DNA from: Prevotella sp. | GTDB lineage: Bacteria; Bacteroidota; Bacteroidia; Bacteroidales; Bacteroidaceae | NCBI GenBank assembly: GCA_017413085.1 | Contig: JAFPVC010000026.1 | Coordinates: 1 to 64,000 of the forward strand | Direction of reading: 5' to 3' | DNA: 64,000 bases | Shown here: positions 53,180 through 61,168 of the stretch, piece by piece | Layout: each line of letters starts with the position of its first letter | Position numbering within the stretch: the stretch's first letter is position 1 | The notes under the pieces: model-generated | Told to the model about the DNA's origin: nothing | What the model saw: only the letters and a program-made list of their open reading frames with translations | Database searches by the model: none | Position numbers and translations under genes: made by a program

Positions 53180-53267
53180 TAATCAGCACCTGATTATAGT
53201 GTAACCAGGTGCTGATTAGGCGGTAATCGGGTGCTGATTAGAGTGTAATCAGGTACTGATTACAACA
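53180..53267. repeat. 88-bp array of four 22-bp near-palindromes (copy C)
   Basis: Units begin at 53180, 53202, 53224 and 53246. Cores are TAATCAG-CAC-CTGATTA, TAACCAG-GTG-CTGATTA, TAATCGG-GTG-CTGATTA and TAATCAG-GTA-CTGATTA. As in copies A and B there are exactly four, and the last ends in ACAAC. It lies between two leftward genes, upstream of the PorW/SprE-like gene and downstream of the small secreted-protein gene. Confidence 0.95.
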
Positions 53268-53310
53268 ACCCTTATAACTATTTGAAATCTACCAAGTTAT
53301 TTTTTTGCAA

Positions 53311-53823
53311 TCACTCTGACATTGTGGCCGGCTGCTCCTCCTCGAAACGCACGCCGTAAATGTTAATCGGGCCGTCAGGATATGATATCTGATACTCACC
53401 CACCTTCTCTATCTCAAGGCGAATTGGACGCTTGTTGGTCTGCTCCAACACATCAGTAATGACATCATGCGCACCCTTGAGCACTACAATCTGACGGTCG
53501 TTCTCACTTGATGATGATGATGCGTAGATGGTCAGCGTGCCCTTTGCCTTGATGCTAAGGAATATCTGACTGGAACGGCTTGTGGTGCTACCTGTCTTCA
53601 GACGGGTAGAGAAACGAGTTCCATCCTTGAATTGACGTATACTCTCATCGCAGACCATCTTGCCCTTGTTGTCGACTACATACATAAAGCACTTCTCACA
53701 GTTGAACACCAACGGGTTGTTGCCGGCTGTGAATGGCTTGAATGTGATAAGGTTTTCATTAAGCTGTGCATGTGCCACGCTTGTTACGAGTGCTATAAGC
53801 AGCAGTGTAAAAAACTTCTTCAT
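53311..53823 (-). CDS. small secreted beta-rich protein
   Basis: The 170-residue protein has a signal peptide ending in AHAQ (about 20). The mature part is beta-rich with a Ser-rich strand LTIYASSSSSEND and ends with YPDGPINIYGVRFEEE. The pattern resembles the small carbohydrate-associated beta domains that in related bacteria occur at the C-terminus of pectate lyases. Here it stands alone. Function unknown. It is preceded by a very T/A-rich gap of about 160 bp that also holds the divergent promoter at 53946. Confidence 0.6.
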   Translation of the reverse strand: MKKFFTLLLIALVTSVAHAQLNENLITFKPFTAGNNPLVFNCEKCFMYVVDNKGKMVCDESIRQFKDGTRFSTRLKTGSTTSRSSQIFLSIKAKGTLTIYASSSSSENDRQIVVLKGAHDVITDVLEQTNKRPIRLEIEKVGEYQISYPDGPINIYGVRFEEEQPATMSE

Positions 53824-53945
53824 GATATTGATAGTTTTGTTCGTTTAACGTTAAAAATTAATTATAAAATATATGTTTACGCGACAAAGTTACTTTTTTT
53901 TTTTGAATATTCAAAGAAAATGTCAGAAAAAACGTTTTTTTTTTG

Positions 53946-53953
53946 TAATTTTG
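53946..53953 (+). promoter_or_regulatory. -7 box for the aryl-polyene-type operon
   Basis: TAATTTTG matches TAnnTTTG and follows a long T-run, with a 32-nt leader to the ATG at 53986. It probably drives the rightward operon, which runs past 63.5 kb. Confidence 0.65.
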
Positions 53954-53985
53954 CACTTTGTAAATACTAAAACATCTTTAAAAAC

Positions 53986-54303
53986 ATGGTCAGACACATT
54001 ATTTTATGGACTCTGCGCAACGACATGACAGAGCAAGAGAAAAACGAGCGGGCACTCGCCATCAAAAAGGGACTGGAATCACTGGCAGGGCGCATACCAG
54101 GACTGCTGAGCATCAAGGTGGTGGCAAGCGGCAAGCTGCCAACATCAAACGCCGACGTGATGCTCGACTCTTCATTCACCGACTTTGATGCCTTGAAGGG
54201 CTATGCCGTACATCCTGACCACGTGGCTGTGGCAGACGGCATTGTGCGTCCTTACACCGCCAGCCGCACATGTCTTGACTATGAATCTGACGCATTGTCA
54301 TGA
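53986..54303 (+). CDS. Dabb-family stress-responsive alpha/beta barrel protein
   Basis: The 105-residue protein has the ferredoxin-like Dabb pattern: MVRHIILWTL at the start, PGLLSIKVV in the middle, and AVHPDHVAVADGIVRPY near the end. Dabb proteins dimerise; a few act as cyclases or bind hydrophobic products. It shares an ATGA overlap with the methyltransferase gene, and it opens the aryl-polyene-type operon. A role in handling the polyene or aryl precursor is possible but inferred from position only. Confidence 0.82.
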   Translation: MVRHIILWTLRNDMTEQEKNERALAIKKGLESLAGRIPGLLSIKVVASGKLPTSNADVMLDSSFTDFDALKGYAVHPDHVAVADGIVRPYTASRTCLDYESDALS

Positions 54304-55412
54304 ACCGAGAACTGAAGAAAGCATACACCGAGGAGAGGCTCAGCGCACGCGAGGCACAGAGCAAGGCTGAGTTCATAGCCTGGGCACCGGCAGTGTTTCA
54401 AGCTTCAAGGCTATTGCTGAAATACGGTATTCTCGACATGCTGCGCAACAATGCCGACGGACTGACACGCACGGAGATAGCGCAGCGCACCGGCCTCAGC
54501 GATTATGCAGTGAAATGCCTCATGGAGGCAGCGCTGACTATAGGCACCGTGCTTATGACTGCTGACACGGCAGACACGCCGAATCCAAACTATACAATGT
54601 CAAAGACAGGATGGTTCCTGCTGAACGACCCAGCGACGAGGGTCAACATTGACTTCAATCACGACGTAAACTACGAAGGGTGGTTTCGCCTAGACGAATC
54701 ACTGCGCGAGGGAAGGCCAGCCGGACTGGAACACTTCGGCCCATGGCCCACGGTATATGAGGGGTTGAGCCAGTTGCCCGAGCAAGTGAGGCAGAGTTGG
54801 TTGGCATTCGACCACTTCTACAGCGACTCGTCATTCCCCGAGGCACTGGAGATAGTATTCCGCAAGCACCATACCCGCACGCTCTATGACGTGGGTGGTA
54901 ACACCGGCAAATGGGCACTGCAGTGCGTGGGCTTTGACGATGCCGTGCGGGTGACCATTCTCGACCTGCCAGGACAGATAGCGATGATGCGCAAGAACAC
55001 CGAAGGCGCCAAGGGTGCCGACCGCATCAGCGGCCACGCCATCAACCTGCTTGACGACAACGCACCGTTTCCGAAATCCACAGAAGGCCCCGACGCCATC
55101 TGGATGAGCCAGTTTCTCGACTGTTTCTCCATGCCACAGATAGTAAGCATACTGAAGCGTGCACGCGAAGCCATGACCGCAACCACACACCTATATATAA
55201 TGGAGACACTCTGGGACCGTCAGCGCTTCGAACCAGCAGCTTTCTGCCTTACCATGACAAGCCTGTACTTCACCGCCATTGCCAACGGCAACAGCAAGAT
55301 GTATGACACACACGACATGCAGAAGTGCATCAACGAAGCAGGACTCAGAATCGAAGAAACACACGACAATCTGGGGCAGGGACACAGCATACTGGTATGC
55401 ACAATTTCATAA
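54300..55412 (+). CDS. SAM-dependent O-methyltransferase
   Basis: The 370-residue protein has a dimerisation winged-helix part (about 30-110: GLTRTEIAQRTGLSDYAVKCLMEAAL). The SAM-binding fold follows, with DVGGNTGKWA (about 200), and a late segment like small-molecule O-methyltransferases (QFLDCFSMPQIVSILKRA). Aryl-polyene and flexirubin clusters often encode a methyltransferase that decorates the aromatic head group, and this is the likely role. It overlaps the Dabb gene by 4 nt. Confidence 0.82.
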   Translation: MNRELKKAYTEERLSAREAQSKAEFIAWAPAVFQASRLLLKYGILDMLRNNADGLTRTEIAQRTGLSDYAVKCLMEAALTIGTVLMTADTADTPNPNYTMSKTGWFLLNDPATRVNIDFNHDVNYEGWFRLDESLREGRPAGLEHFGPWPTVYEGLSQLPEQVRQSWLAFDHFYSDSSFPEALEIVFRKHHTRTLYDVGGNTGKWALQCVGFDDAVRVTILDLPGQIAMMRKNTEGAKGADRISGHAINLLDDNAPFPKSTEGPDAIWMSQFLDCFSMPQIVSILKRAREAMTATTHLYIMETLWDRQRFEPAAFCLTMTSLYFTAIANGNSKMYDTHDMQKCINEAGLRIEETHDNLGQGHSILVCTIS

Positions 55413-55441
55413 TGCACGATGCATGATGCATAATTCATAAT
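55412..55441. repeat. ATGCATAATTC-type short tract
   Basis: CATAATGCACGATGCATGATGCATAATTC units fill the gap between the methyltransferase and ACP genes. They match the ATGCATAAT units at 10063-10090. Confidence 0.65.
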
Positions 55442-55449
55442 TGAATACA

Positions 55450-55698
55450 ATGACTACTGAGGAAATAAAAGACGAACTAAAAGAATTTCTGGTTGCCGAA
55501 CTGGAGATTTCCCCCGAACGCATCAGCGATGACGCACGACTGAAGGAAGACATCGGCATCGACAGCCTTGACTATGTGGACATAATAGCCTTCGTAAGAC
55601 GCTCATATGGTTTCAAGATTGAGAAAGCCGAAATGAGCGGCATAACCACATATGGGCAGTTCTGCCAGTTTATCAGCAGCAAGACGGTAAATGACTGA
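55450..55698 (+). CDS. acyl carrier protein of the aryl-polyene-type cluster
   Basis: The 82-residue ACP has the classical phosphopantetheine site GIDSLDYVDI (about 37). The ATG at 55450 is chosen over the TTG three codons earlier. It overlaps the acyltransferase gene by 8 nt, implying coupled translation. It is one of two ACPs in this cluster; the other is at 58200-58460. Confidence 0.9.
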   Translation: MTTEEIKDELKEFLVAELEISPERISDDARLKEDIGIDSLDYVDIIAFVRRSYGFKIEKAEMSGITTYGQFCQFISSKTVND

Positions 55699-56569
55699 AT
55701 GGCAGGGAACCACATATGGTAACTCCTGGATGCACCGCTGGCTCATAAGGATGCTGCGCGTCATTCCCATTTGGGTGCTGTACGCTTTCGTGGCGGTGGC
55801 CGTGGTGCCGGTGTGCATGATAGTTAACCCTGCACGCAGTATCATATACCGATACTTCCGAGAAAGGTGGAACATGCGTCCATTTAAAGCCATGCTGATG
55901 ACCTACAGAAACTTCTACCTCTTTGCGCAGGTAGTGATCGACAAGTTTGCCATGTATGCCGGACGCAGGTTTGAAATAGATGTCGAAGGGCTTGAATACT
56001 ACAACAAGTTGGCAAACGCCGCAGAGGGTTTCGTAATACTGAGCGCCCACATAGGCAACTACGAAATCGCAGGATATACGCTGCATGCCGATGCGAAACG
56101 TTTCAATGCGCTCGTGTTCGGAGGCGAAAAAGGCTCCGTCATGGAGAACCGCAACCGCATGTTTGCCAACACCAACATCAGGATGATAGCCGTAAGTGAT
56201 GACATGAGCCACCTTTTTGCAATCAACAACGCACTGGCCGACGGCGAAACAGTGAGTATGCCGGCTGACCGTATGCTGGGTTCAAGGCGCACCATCGGAA
56301 TAACGCTGCTTGGTGCAGAAGCGCATTTGCCGCGCGGTCCCTTTGACGTGGCCACAATGCGCGGCCTCAATGTGGTGGCTGTAAACGTGATGAAGACGGC
56401 TGCCAAGAAATATACCATATATGTAACGCCACTGACATACAATCACGAAGCTACACGAACAGAACAGAGCCTGCAGTTAGCGCAAGGCTATGCCGCCGAA
56501 CTGGAGCGAATGCTGAAAATGTATCCAGCGCAGTGGTACAACTATTTCGAGTTTTGGCATACATCATAG
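55691..56569 (+). CDS. lauroyl/myristoyl-type acyltransferase (LpxL/HtrB fold)
   Basis: The 292-residue inner-membrane protein has one helix near the N-terminus (about 25-45) and the H-x4-E catalytic motif in SAHIGNYE (about 118). The sequence around MPADRM and LPRGPFDVA is typical for the LpxL/HtrB family. In aryl-polyene and flexirubin clusters a homologue is thought to attach the polyene to a glycerol- or lipid-type acceptor. It could use either nearby ACP. It overlaps the ACP gene upstream and the KS gene downstream. Confidence 0.85.
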   Translation: MTEWQGTTYGNSWMHRWLIRMLRVIPIWVLYAFVAVAVVPVCMIVNPARSIIYRYFRERWNMRPFKAMLMTYRNFYLFAQVVIDKFAMYAGRRFEIDVEGLEYYNKLANAAEGFVILSAHIGNYEIAGYTLHADAKRFNALVFGGEKGSVMENRNRMFANTNIRMIAVSDDMSHLFAINNALADGETVSMPADRMLGSRRTIGITLLGAEAHLPRGPFDVATMRGLNVVAVNVMKTAAKKYTIYVTPLTYNHEATRTEQSLQLAQGYAAELERMLKMYPAQWYNYFEFWHTS

Positions 56570-58212
56570 CTACGAACATAACTTCTCCATTAGGCTTGAC
56601 CACTGAAGAAAACTATCAAGCAGTCAAGTCTGGACGCAGCAGCATAAGGCAACACTGTGCGGGCACACGCAGTGTGCCCTTTGCTTTCTGCGCATCGCTG
56701 ATGGAGGATTTTCCGCCCTGTCATGCCGACGACGACACAACAGAGCATGACACTTCGCCATTCATGCGCATGGCGCTGCACTCAGCAGGTGAAGCACTAA
56801 GCATGGCACAAGGCATCAATCTACAGCGCACCATATTCATACTGAGCAGTACCAAGGGCGATGAACAGGAACCACTGGCACAGTCAGCAGCAAGAATTGC
56901 CACGCAGTTAGGCATAGCATCATCGCCCATTGTCGTGAACAATGCCTGCACATCGGGTGTTACTGCCATAATAACAGCTATGCGTCTGCTTGACATCAGG
57001 GCTTACGATTATGCAGTGGTATGCGGTGCCGATATACAGACACTCTTCACAATCTCCGGTTTCCAGTCACTCAAATCATTATCTGATGAGCCATGCAGGC
57101 CTTTCGACATGGAGCGTCGCGGACTGAACCTTGGCGAGGCTGCCGCTACGGTGGTAATGACAAACGTTCCCATAGTAGAACAGTTGTCACCGTCTTCGCT
57201 TTCGTTCACCATCAATGCAGGTGCCATACATAATGATGCCTACCACATAACCAACCCTCACCCTAAGGCCGCAGCCGCCACACGTGCGCTGAACGACGTA
57301 ACAAGCGATATTGACAAGATGCAAATCGGCGTAGTATCGGTTCACGGCACCGCCACAATGTTCAACGACCAGATGGAGTCAATAGCCATTGAACAGGCAG
57401 GACTGACAAGTGTTCCGCTGTCGGCACTGAAAGGTTACTACGGCCACACCATGGGAGCAGCCGGCATACTTGAAACGATACTGACGGCACGCACGCTGCA
57501 AGACGGAATCATTCTCCGTTCACTTGGATTCTCCGAAAGAGGGGTCAGCGGGAAGGTTACCATACCCGTCAGCGAAGTGACCACGGACAAACGCTCATTC
57601 GTGAAAATGATTTCAGGCTTCGGCGGGGTCAGCGCTGCCATAATGGGCTGCGTCGGCAATGGTCAGGCAAGTCTTCCTACATCACACAAGCGTAAGGCAG
57701 AGACCGCAATGTGCAGTAAAGGTATCACCATAAACTGCAACAAGGACGAACTTGCCAAACAATATTACGATCTTGGCACGGACTATCCACGTTTCCACAA
57801 GATGGACGTAATGAGCCAGCTGACTTTTATTGCAGTGGAGAAACTGGTGGCAGAATATGGAAAGCAGATAATCAATACGGAGCAAACCGCCATTATCCTG
57901 ATGAGCAGCCACTCCACCGTGGTGGCCGATGAGAAATTCCGTGCAACCATCAGCCGTGCCGATGATTTCTTTCCCAGCCCATCGCTGTTCGTGCGCACAC
58001 TACCTAACGTATGCCTCGGCGAGATTGCCATACGTCACAATATGCACGGCGAGACATCCTTTTATATACTGTCTGAGGAAAACAAAGCAATGATGCGCAC
58101 CATCATCGAAGCCACGGCAGCCGGTACTGGTGTAAGCAATATTATATGTGGATGGATTGACTGTCCTGACGAAACGACACTAACATGTAAAATGAATATA
58201 TGGAAGAACTAA
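56554..58212 (+). CDS. beta-ketoacyl-ACP synthase with a C-terminal KS-like extension
   Basis: The KS domain occupies about 1-380, with the nucleophile Cys in VVNNACTSGVTA and the two His in SVHGTATMFND and GYYGHTMGAAG. From about 390 to 552 there is a second part (GEIAIRHNMHGETSFYIL, SNIICGWID) resembling a truncated or inactive KS N-terminal domain. I use TTG 56554 because MAYIIATNITSPLG matches typical KS starts; GTG 56533 is an alternative. The enzyme probably extends the polyene chain. It overlaps the flanking acyltransferase and ACP genes by 16 and 13 nt. Confidence 0.85.
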   Translation: MAYIIATNITSPLGLTTEENYQAVKSGRSSIRQHCAGTRSVPFAFCASLMEDFPPCHADDDTTEHDTSPFMRMALHSAGEALSMAQGINLQRTIFILSSTKGDEQEPLAQSAARIATQLGIASSPIVVNNACTSGVTAIITAMRLLDIRAYDYAVVCGADIQTLFTISGFQSLKSLSDEPCRPFDMERRGLNLGEAAATVVMTNVPIVEQLSPSSLSFTINAGAIHNDAYHITNPHPKAAAATRALNDVTSDIDKMQIGVVSVHGTATMFNDQMESIAIEQAGLTSVPLSALKGYYGHTMGAAGILETILTARTLQDGIILRSLGFSERGVSGKVTIPVSEVTTDKRSFVKMISGFGGVSAAIMGCVGNGQASLPTSHKRKAETAMCSKGITINCNKDELAKQYYDLGTDYPRFHKMDVMSQLTFIAVEKLVAEYGKQIINTEQTAIILMSSHSTVVADEKFRATISRADDFFPSPSLFVRTLPNVCLGEIAIRHNMHGETSFYILSEENKAMMRTIIEATAAGTGVSNIICGWIDCPDETTLTCKMNIWKN

Positions 58213-58460
58213 TTAAAACACTGAAACAACAGATTATCACATCACTGAACCTTACAGACATGACCGCAGACCAGCTCGGCGACGACGATCCGATATTCGG
58301 TGACGACGGGCTTGGGCTCGATTCTATCGATGCTCTCGAACTCATAGTCATGCTCGAAAAAAACTATGGCATACGCCTTGCCAACGCCGCAGAGGGAAAG
58401 GACATCTTCAAGAGCGTACGCATAATGGCTGAATACATTGAGAAGAACCGAAAGAAATAA
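58200..58460 (+). CDS. second acyl carrier protein of the aryl-polyene-type cluster
   Basis: The 86-residue ACP has the site GLDSIDALEL (about 42), preceded by the acidic DDDPIFGDDGLG. It overlaps the upstream KS gene by 13 nt and is followed after 23 nt by the second KS gene. Two ACPs in one aryl-polyene cluster is usual; which carries the starter and which the growing chain is unknown. Confidence 0.9.
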   Translation: MEELIKTLKQQIITSLNLTDMTADQLGDDDPIFGDDGLGLDSIDALELIVMLEKNYGIRLANAAEGKDIFKSVRIMAEYIEKNRKK

Positions 58461-58483
58461 CATATAAACAAAACAGAACAACA

Positions 58484-60316
58484 GTGAATATTTCCGTTGT
58501 TGGCATAGGAACGGTTTCTGCCATAGGCATAGGCATAGCTGATACACTGCAGTCCATTAAAAACGGACGCAGCGGTATCGGGAGCATGCGTTACCTGAAA
58601 AGCGTGCACACAGAACTGCCCGTTGGCGAAGTAAAACTGTCTGACGAAGAGTTAAAGCAGCGACTCGGAGTGGACAGCAGTCGCATAGTAAGCCGCACGT
58701 CGCTGTTGGGAGCACTAGCACTGCGCGAGGCCATACAAGGTGTATGCCTGGACGGCAAGCGCGTATGTCTGCTATCAGGTACTACTGTAGGAGGCATGGA
58801 CGTGACAGAGAAATACTTTTCTGCCACGCCCGACAGCAGCTTCCAGCAACAACTCATAGAGCACATCAGCAAGCACGACTGCGGCAGTCAGACTGAGGAC
58901 ATGGCAGAGATAGCCGGACTGAAGGACATCGAGATATGCACCATATCAACAGCATGTTCAGCCGCACTCAACTCCATAATCACAGGTTGCGAGATGCTGA
59001 AGGCCAACGAAGCCGACATCGTGATAGCCGGAGGAACAGAGGCGCTTAGCCGTTTCCACCTGAATGGCTTCAACTCACTGATGATACTCGACCATGAGCC
59101 ATGCAGGCCTTTCTGCAAGAGAAGACAGGGACTCAACCTTGGCGAAGGAGCGGCATTCCTCGTACTGCAAAGACAGGAGCAGCCTGGAAAAACCGTCAGT
59201 CCCCCTTGTCTGCAGCCTTATTGTTCTGGAATAATAATATCCGGCTATGGAAACAGGTGTGATGCTTTCCACCAGACGGCCTCATCACCCGAGGGCGAGG
59301 GAGCGTTCTTAGCGATGACCGATGCTCTGGCCATGGCCGGACTGCGACCTGCAGACATAGACTATGTGAATGCACATGGCACCGGCACAACCGACAACGA
59401 CCGCAGCGAGAGCCATGCGCTCATGCGCATATTCGCCGAACACAAGCCAGTTGTGTCAAGCACGAAGTCGCTGACAGGACACACAACGTCGGCATCTGGG
59501 GCGATAGAGACGGTGATTTGCATACTGGCCATGCAGGAAAGCATAATACCGCCCAACGTTGCTTGGAAAGAGAAAGACCCCGACTGCATCATGCCGCAGA
59601 CGACACCCACAAACGAGGTGCTTAACCACGTCATGTGCAATGCTTTCGGTTTCGGCGGCAACGACAGTTCGCTGATAATAACAAAAGCAAAAACGGAAAC
59701 GAGAACAAAGGCAAAAACAGAAGCAAAGCCAAATAACAAGACTAACCCCGAAGCGAAGGGTACTGCTGTCAAAACATTAAGTGAAGCCGTAGTTACAGAC
59801 CCGTCGCAACTGTCTGAGTTATCCGATTTGCAGTTGATACCTCAGCGCGAGATGCGTCGAATGGGCAAACTGATGAAGGCCGCCACACTGACATCGCTGA
59901 AGGCTCTGCGCGAAGCAGGGGTAGAGAAACCCGACGCCATCATCACCGCCACAAAATATGGAATGCTGGAAAACAGCGAGCGTTTCCTTACCGAAATGGC
60001 AGGAAACGGTGAGCAGATGCTGTCGCCAACGCTCTTCATGCAGTCTACCCACAACACCATCGGCAGCGCGATTGGCATCAGACTGGGCTGTCACGGCTAC
60101 AACACGACCTACACACAGGGAGAGAAATCACTGGACTGGGCCTTGCGTGATGCCCGCAGACTGATAGCAAGCGGCAGGGCAAAGACTGTGCTCATAGGGG
60201 TGCACGATGAGTCGACGCCACTGTTCCGCTCACTGATGCTGCAATGCGGAAAAACCGTACCACCTGAGGTTTACTCAAAGTCGATGATAGTCGGGAGGGA
60301 AGGATTGAAGAAATGA
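58484..60316 (+). CDS. beta-ketoacyl-ACP synthase fused to a second KS-like domain
   Basis: The 610-residue protein has a full KS (about 1-400). Its Cys lies in ISTACSAALNS (about 162), and its two His in VNAHGTGTTDND and SLTGHTTSASG. A Lys/Thr/Glu-rich linker (about 403-421, KAKTETRTKAKTEAK) is encoded by the hexanucleotide repeat. A C-terminal domain (about 440-600) follows, with RRMGKLMKAA and MQSTHNTIGSAIG, like the short KS-related proteins found beside KS genes in such clusters. The natural start is GTG 58484. The fusion may join two subunits that are normally separate. Confidence 0.88.
   Translation: MNISVVGIGTVSAIGIGIADTLQSIKNGRSGIGSMRYLKSVHTELPVGEVKLSDEELKQRLGVDSSRIVSRTSLLGALALREAIQGVCLDGKRVCLLSGTTVGGMDVTEKYFSATPDSSFQQQLIEHISKHDCGSQTEDMAEIAGLKDIEICTISTACSAALNSIITGCEMLKANEADIVIAGGTEALSRFHLNGFNSLMILDHEPCRPFCKRRQGLNLGEGAAFLVLQRQEQPGKTVSPPCLQPYCSGIIISGYGNRCDAFHQTASSPEGEGAFLAMTDALAMAGLRPADIDYVNAHGTGTTDNDRSESHALMRIFAEHKPVVSSTKSLTGHTTSASGAIETVICILAMQESIIPPNVAWKEKDPDCIMPQTTPTNEVLNHVMCNAFGFGGNDSSLIITKAKTETRTKAKTEAKPNNKTNPEAKGTAVKTLSEAVVTDPSQLSELSDLQLIPQREMRRMGKLMKAATLTSLKALREAGVEKPDAIITATKYGMLENSERFLTEMAGNGEQMLSPTLFMQSTHNTIGSAIGIRLGCHGYNTTYTQGEKSLDWALRDARRLIASGRAKTVLIGVHDESTPLFRSLMLQCGKTVPPEVYSKSMIVGREGLKK
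59692..59732 (+). repeat. hexanucleotide tract encoding the KS fusion linker
   Basis: CAAAAACGGAAACGAGAAC and following hexamers (AAAGGC, AAAAAC, AGAAGC) are a decayed form of the GAAAACG repeat, translated as the Lys-Thr-Glu-Ala linker. Confidence 0.65.
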
Positions 60317-60352
60317 AGGATTAAAAAATTGAAAAATTGAAGATTTGAAGAC
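60296..60352. repeat. AAGATTGAAGAA-type tract at the end of the KS gene
   Basis: GAAGGATTGAAGAAATGAAGG and AAATTGAAAAATTGAAG units cover the last codons of the KS gene and the whole gap to the next ATG. Same family as the tract at 7363-7468. Confidence 0.7.
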
Positions 60353-61162
60353 ATGATTGAAATCTGCTCAAAACTCAACATACTTCCATTGTCGTTGTTG
60401 CAGTGCACTATGCTGGCCATGGGACAGGTAACGCTGAAGATGTCGCTCGCAAGGATGAAGCCATTCGGATGGAACATCGAATTTATGCAGTCGGTACTGC
60501 TCAACTGGCGCTTCGCATTGTGCGGACTATGCTTCGGTACTGCCGCACTGCTATGGATGCTGATTATCAAGAATTATCCGCTGAGCCAAGCGTATCCGCT
60601 TGTCTCACTCAGCTATGTGATAGGCATTCTTGCTGCTATGGTGTTTTTCCACGAGACAGTGACCGTGACCAAATGGGTTGGAGTAGCCCTGATAATCGCA
60701 GGATGCTGGCTGATGGCCGAACCTGCTTCTGCACAGCAGCAGGTGACTGCCGACTTCATTCAGACCAAGACCGTAAAGATGCTTAACGAGAAAAGCACCG
60801 CTACTGGCAAGATGGCCTATCAAGCCCCCAACCATCTGACATGGGAATACACCAAACCATTCGTATGTTCGCTGAAGCTGAACGGAAACCAAGTGACACT
60901 GACACGTGATGGCAAGAAAGCCCCCGTGAACGACAGTGCCGGCAAAATGCTCCGCGAAGTGGCAAGGGTAATGATGAGCAGCGTGGCGCGCAAAGGCACG
61001 CGCAGCAAGCAAGACCTTCCGCTGACGGGGGGGCTCAGTGCTTTGTTTAAGCGTATCACAATATACTATGATACCAAGACCCACCTTGCGCGGCGCATCA
61101 TTATGCAAGAAGAGGGCGGCGACGTAACAGAGATAGTACTGAAGAATGTAGTCAGCAAATAA
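60353..61162 (+). CDS. fusion of a small DMT-type transporter with a LolA-like domain
   Basis: Residues 1-122 form four membrane helices (about 8-30, 52-73, 80-99, 106-122) with the SMR/DMT pattern seen in EmrE/ArnE-like proteins (PLSQAYPLVSLSYVIG). From about 125 the protein continues as a LolA-like periplasmic beta domain: VTADFIQTKTVKML, YQAPNHLTWEYTKPF, SLSALF-like GGLSALF. The join AEPASAQQQ looks like the end of a former signal peptide. LolA-like proteins in aryl-polyene clusters are thought to carry the lipid product across the periplasm. The fusion would tether it to the inner membrane, with the C-terminus outside. Confidence 0.8.
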   Translation: MIEICSKLNILPLSLLQCTMLAMGQVTLKMSLARMKPFGWNIEFMQSVLLNWRFALCGLCFGTAALLWMLIIKNYPLSQAYPLVSLSYVIGILAAMVFFHETVTVTKWVGVALIIAGCWLMAEPASAQQQVTADFIQTKTVKMLNEKSTATGKMAYQAPNHLTWEYTKPFVCSLKLNGNQVTLTRDGKKAPVNDSAGKMLREVARVMMSSVARKGTRSKQDLPLTGGLSALFKRITIYYDTKTHLARRIIMQEEGGDVTEIVLKNVVSK

Positions 61163-61168
61163 GTCAAG

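Noticed and set aside
59842..60094. Minus-strand open frames inside the KS fusion gene
   Set aside because: Short antisense frames with no start signals, opposite a well-supported coding domain.
60700..60740. Frameshift between the transporter and LolA parts
   Set aside because: The frame is continuous and both domains read in the same frame without a stop, so a genuine fusion is the simpler reading.
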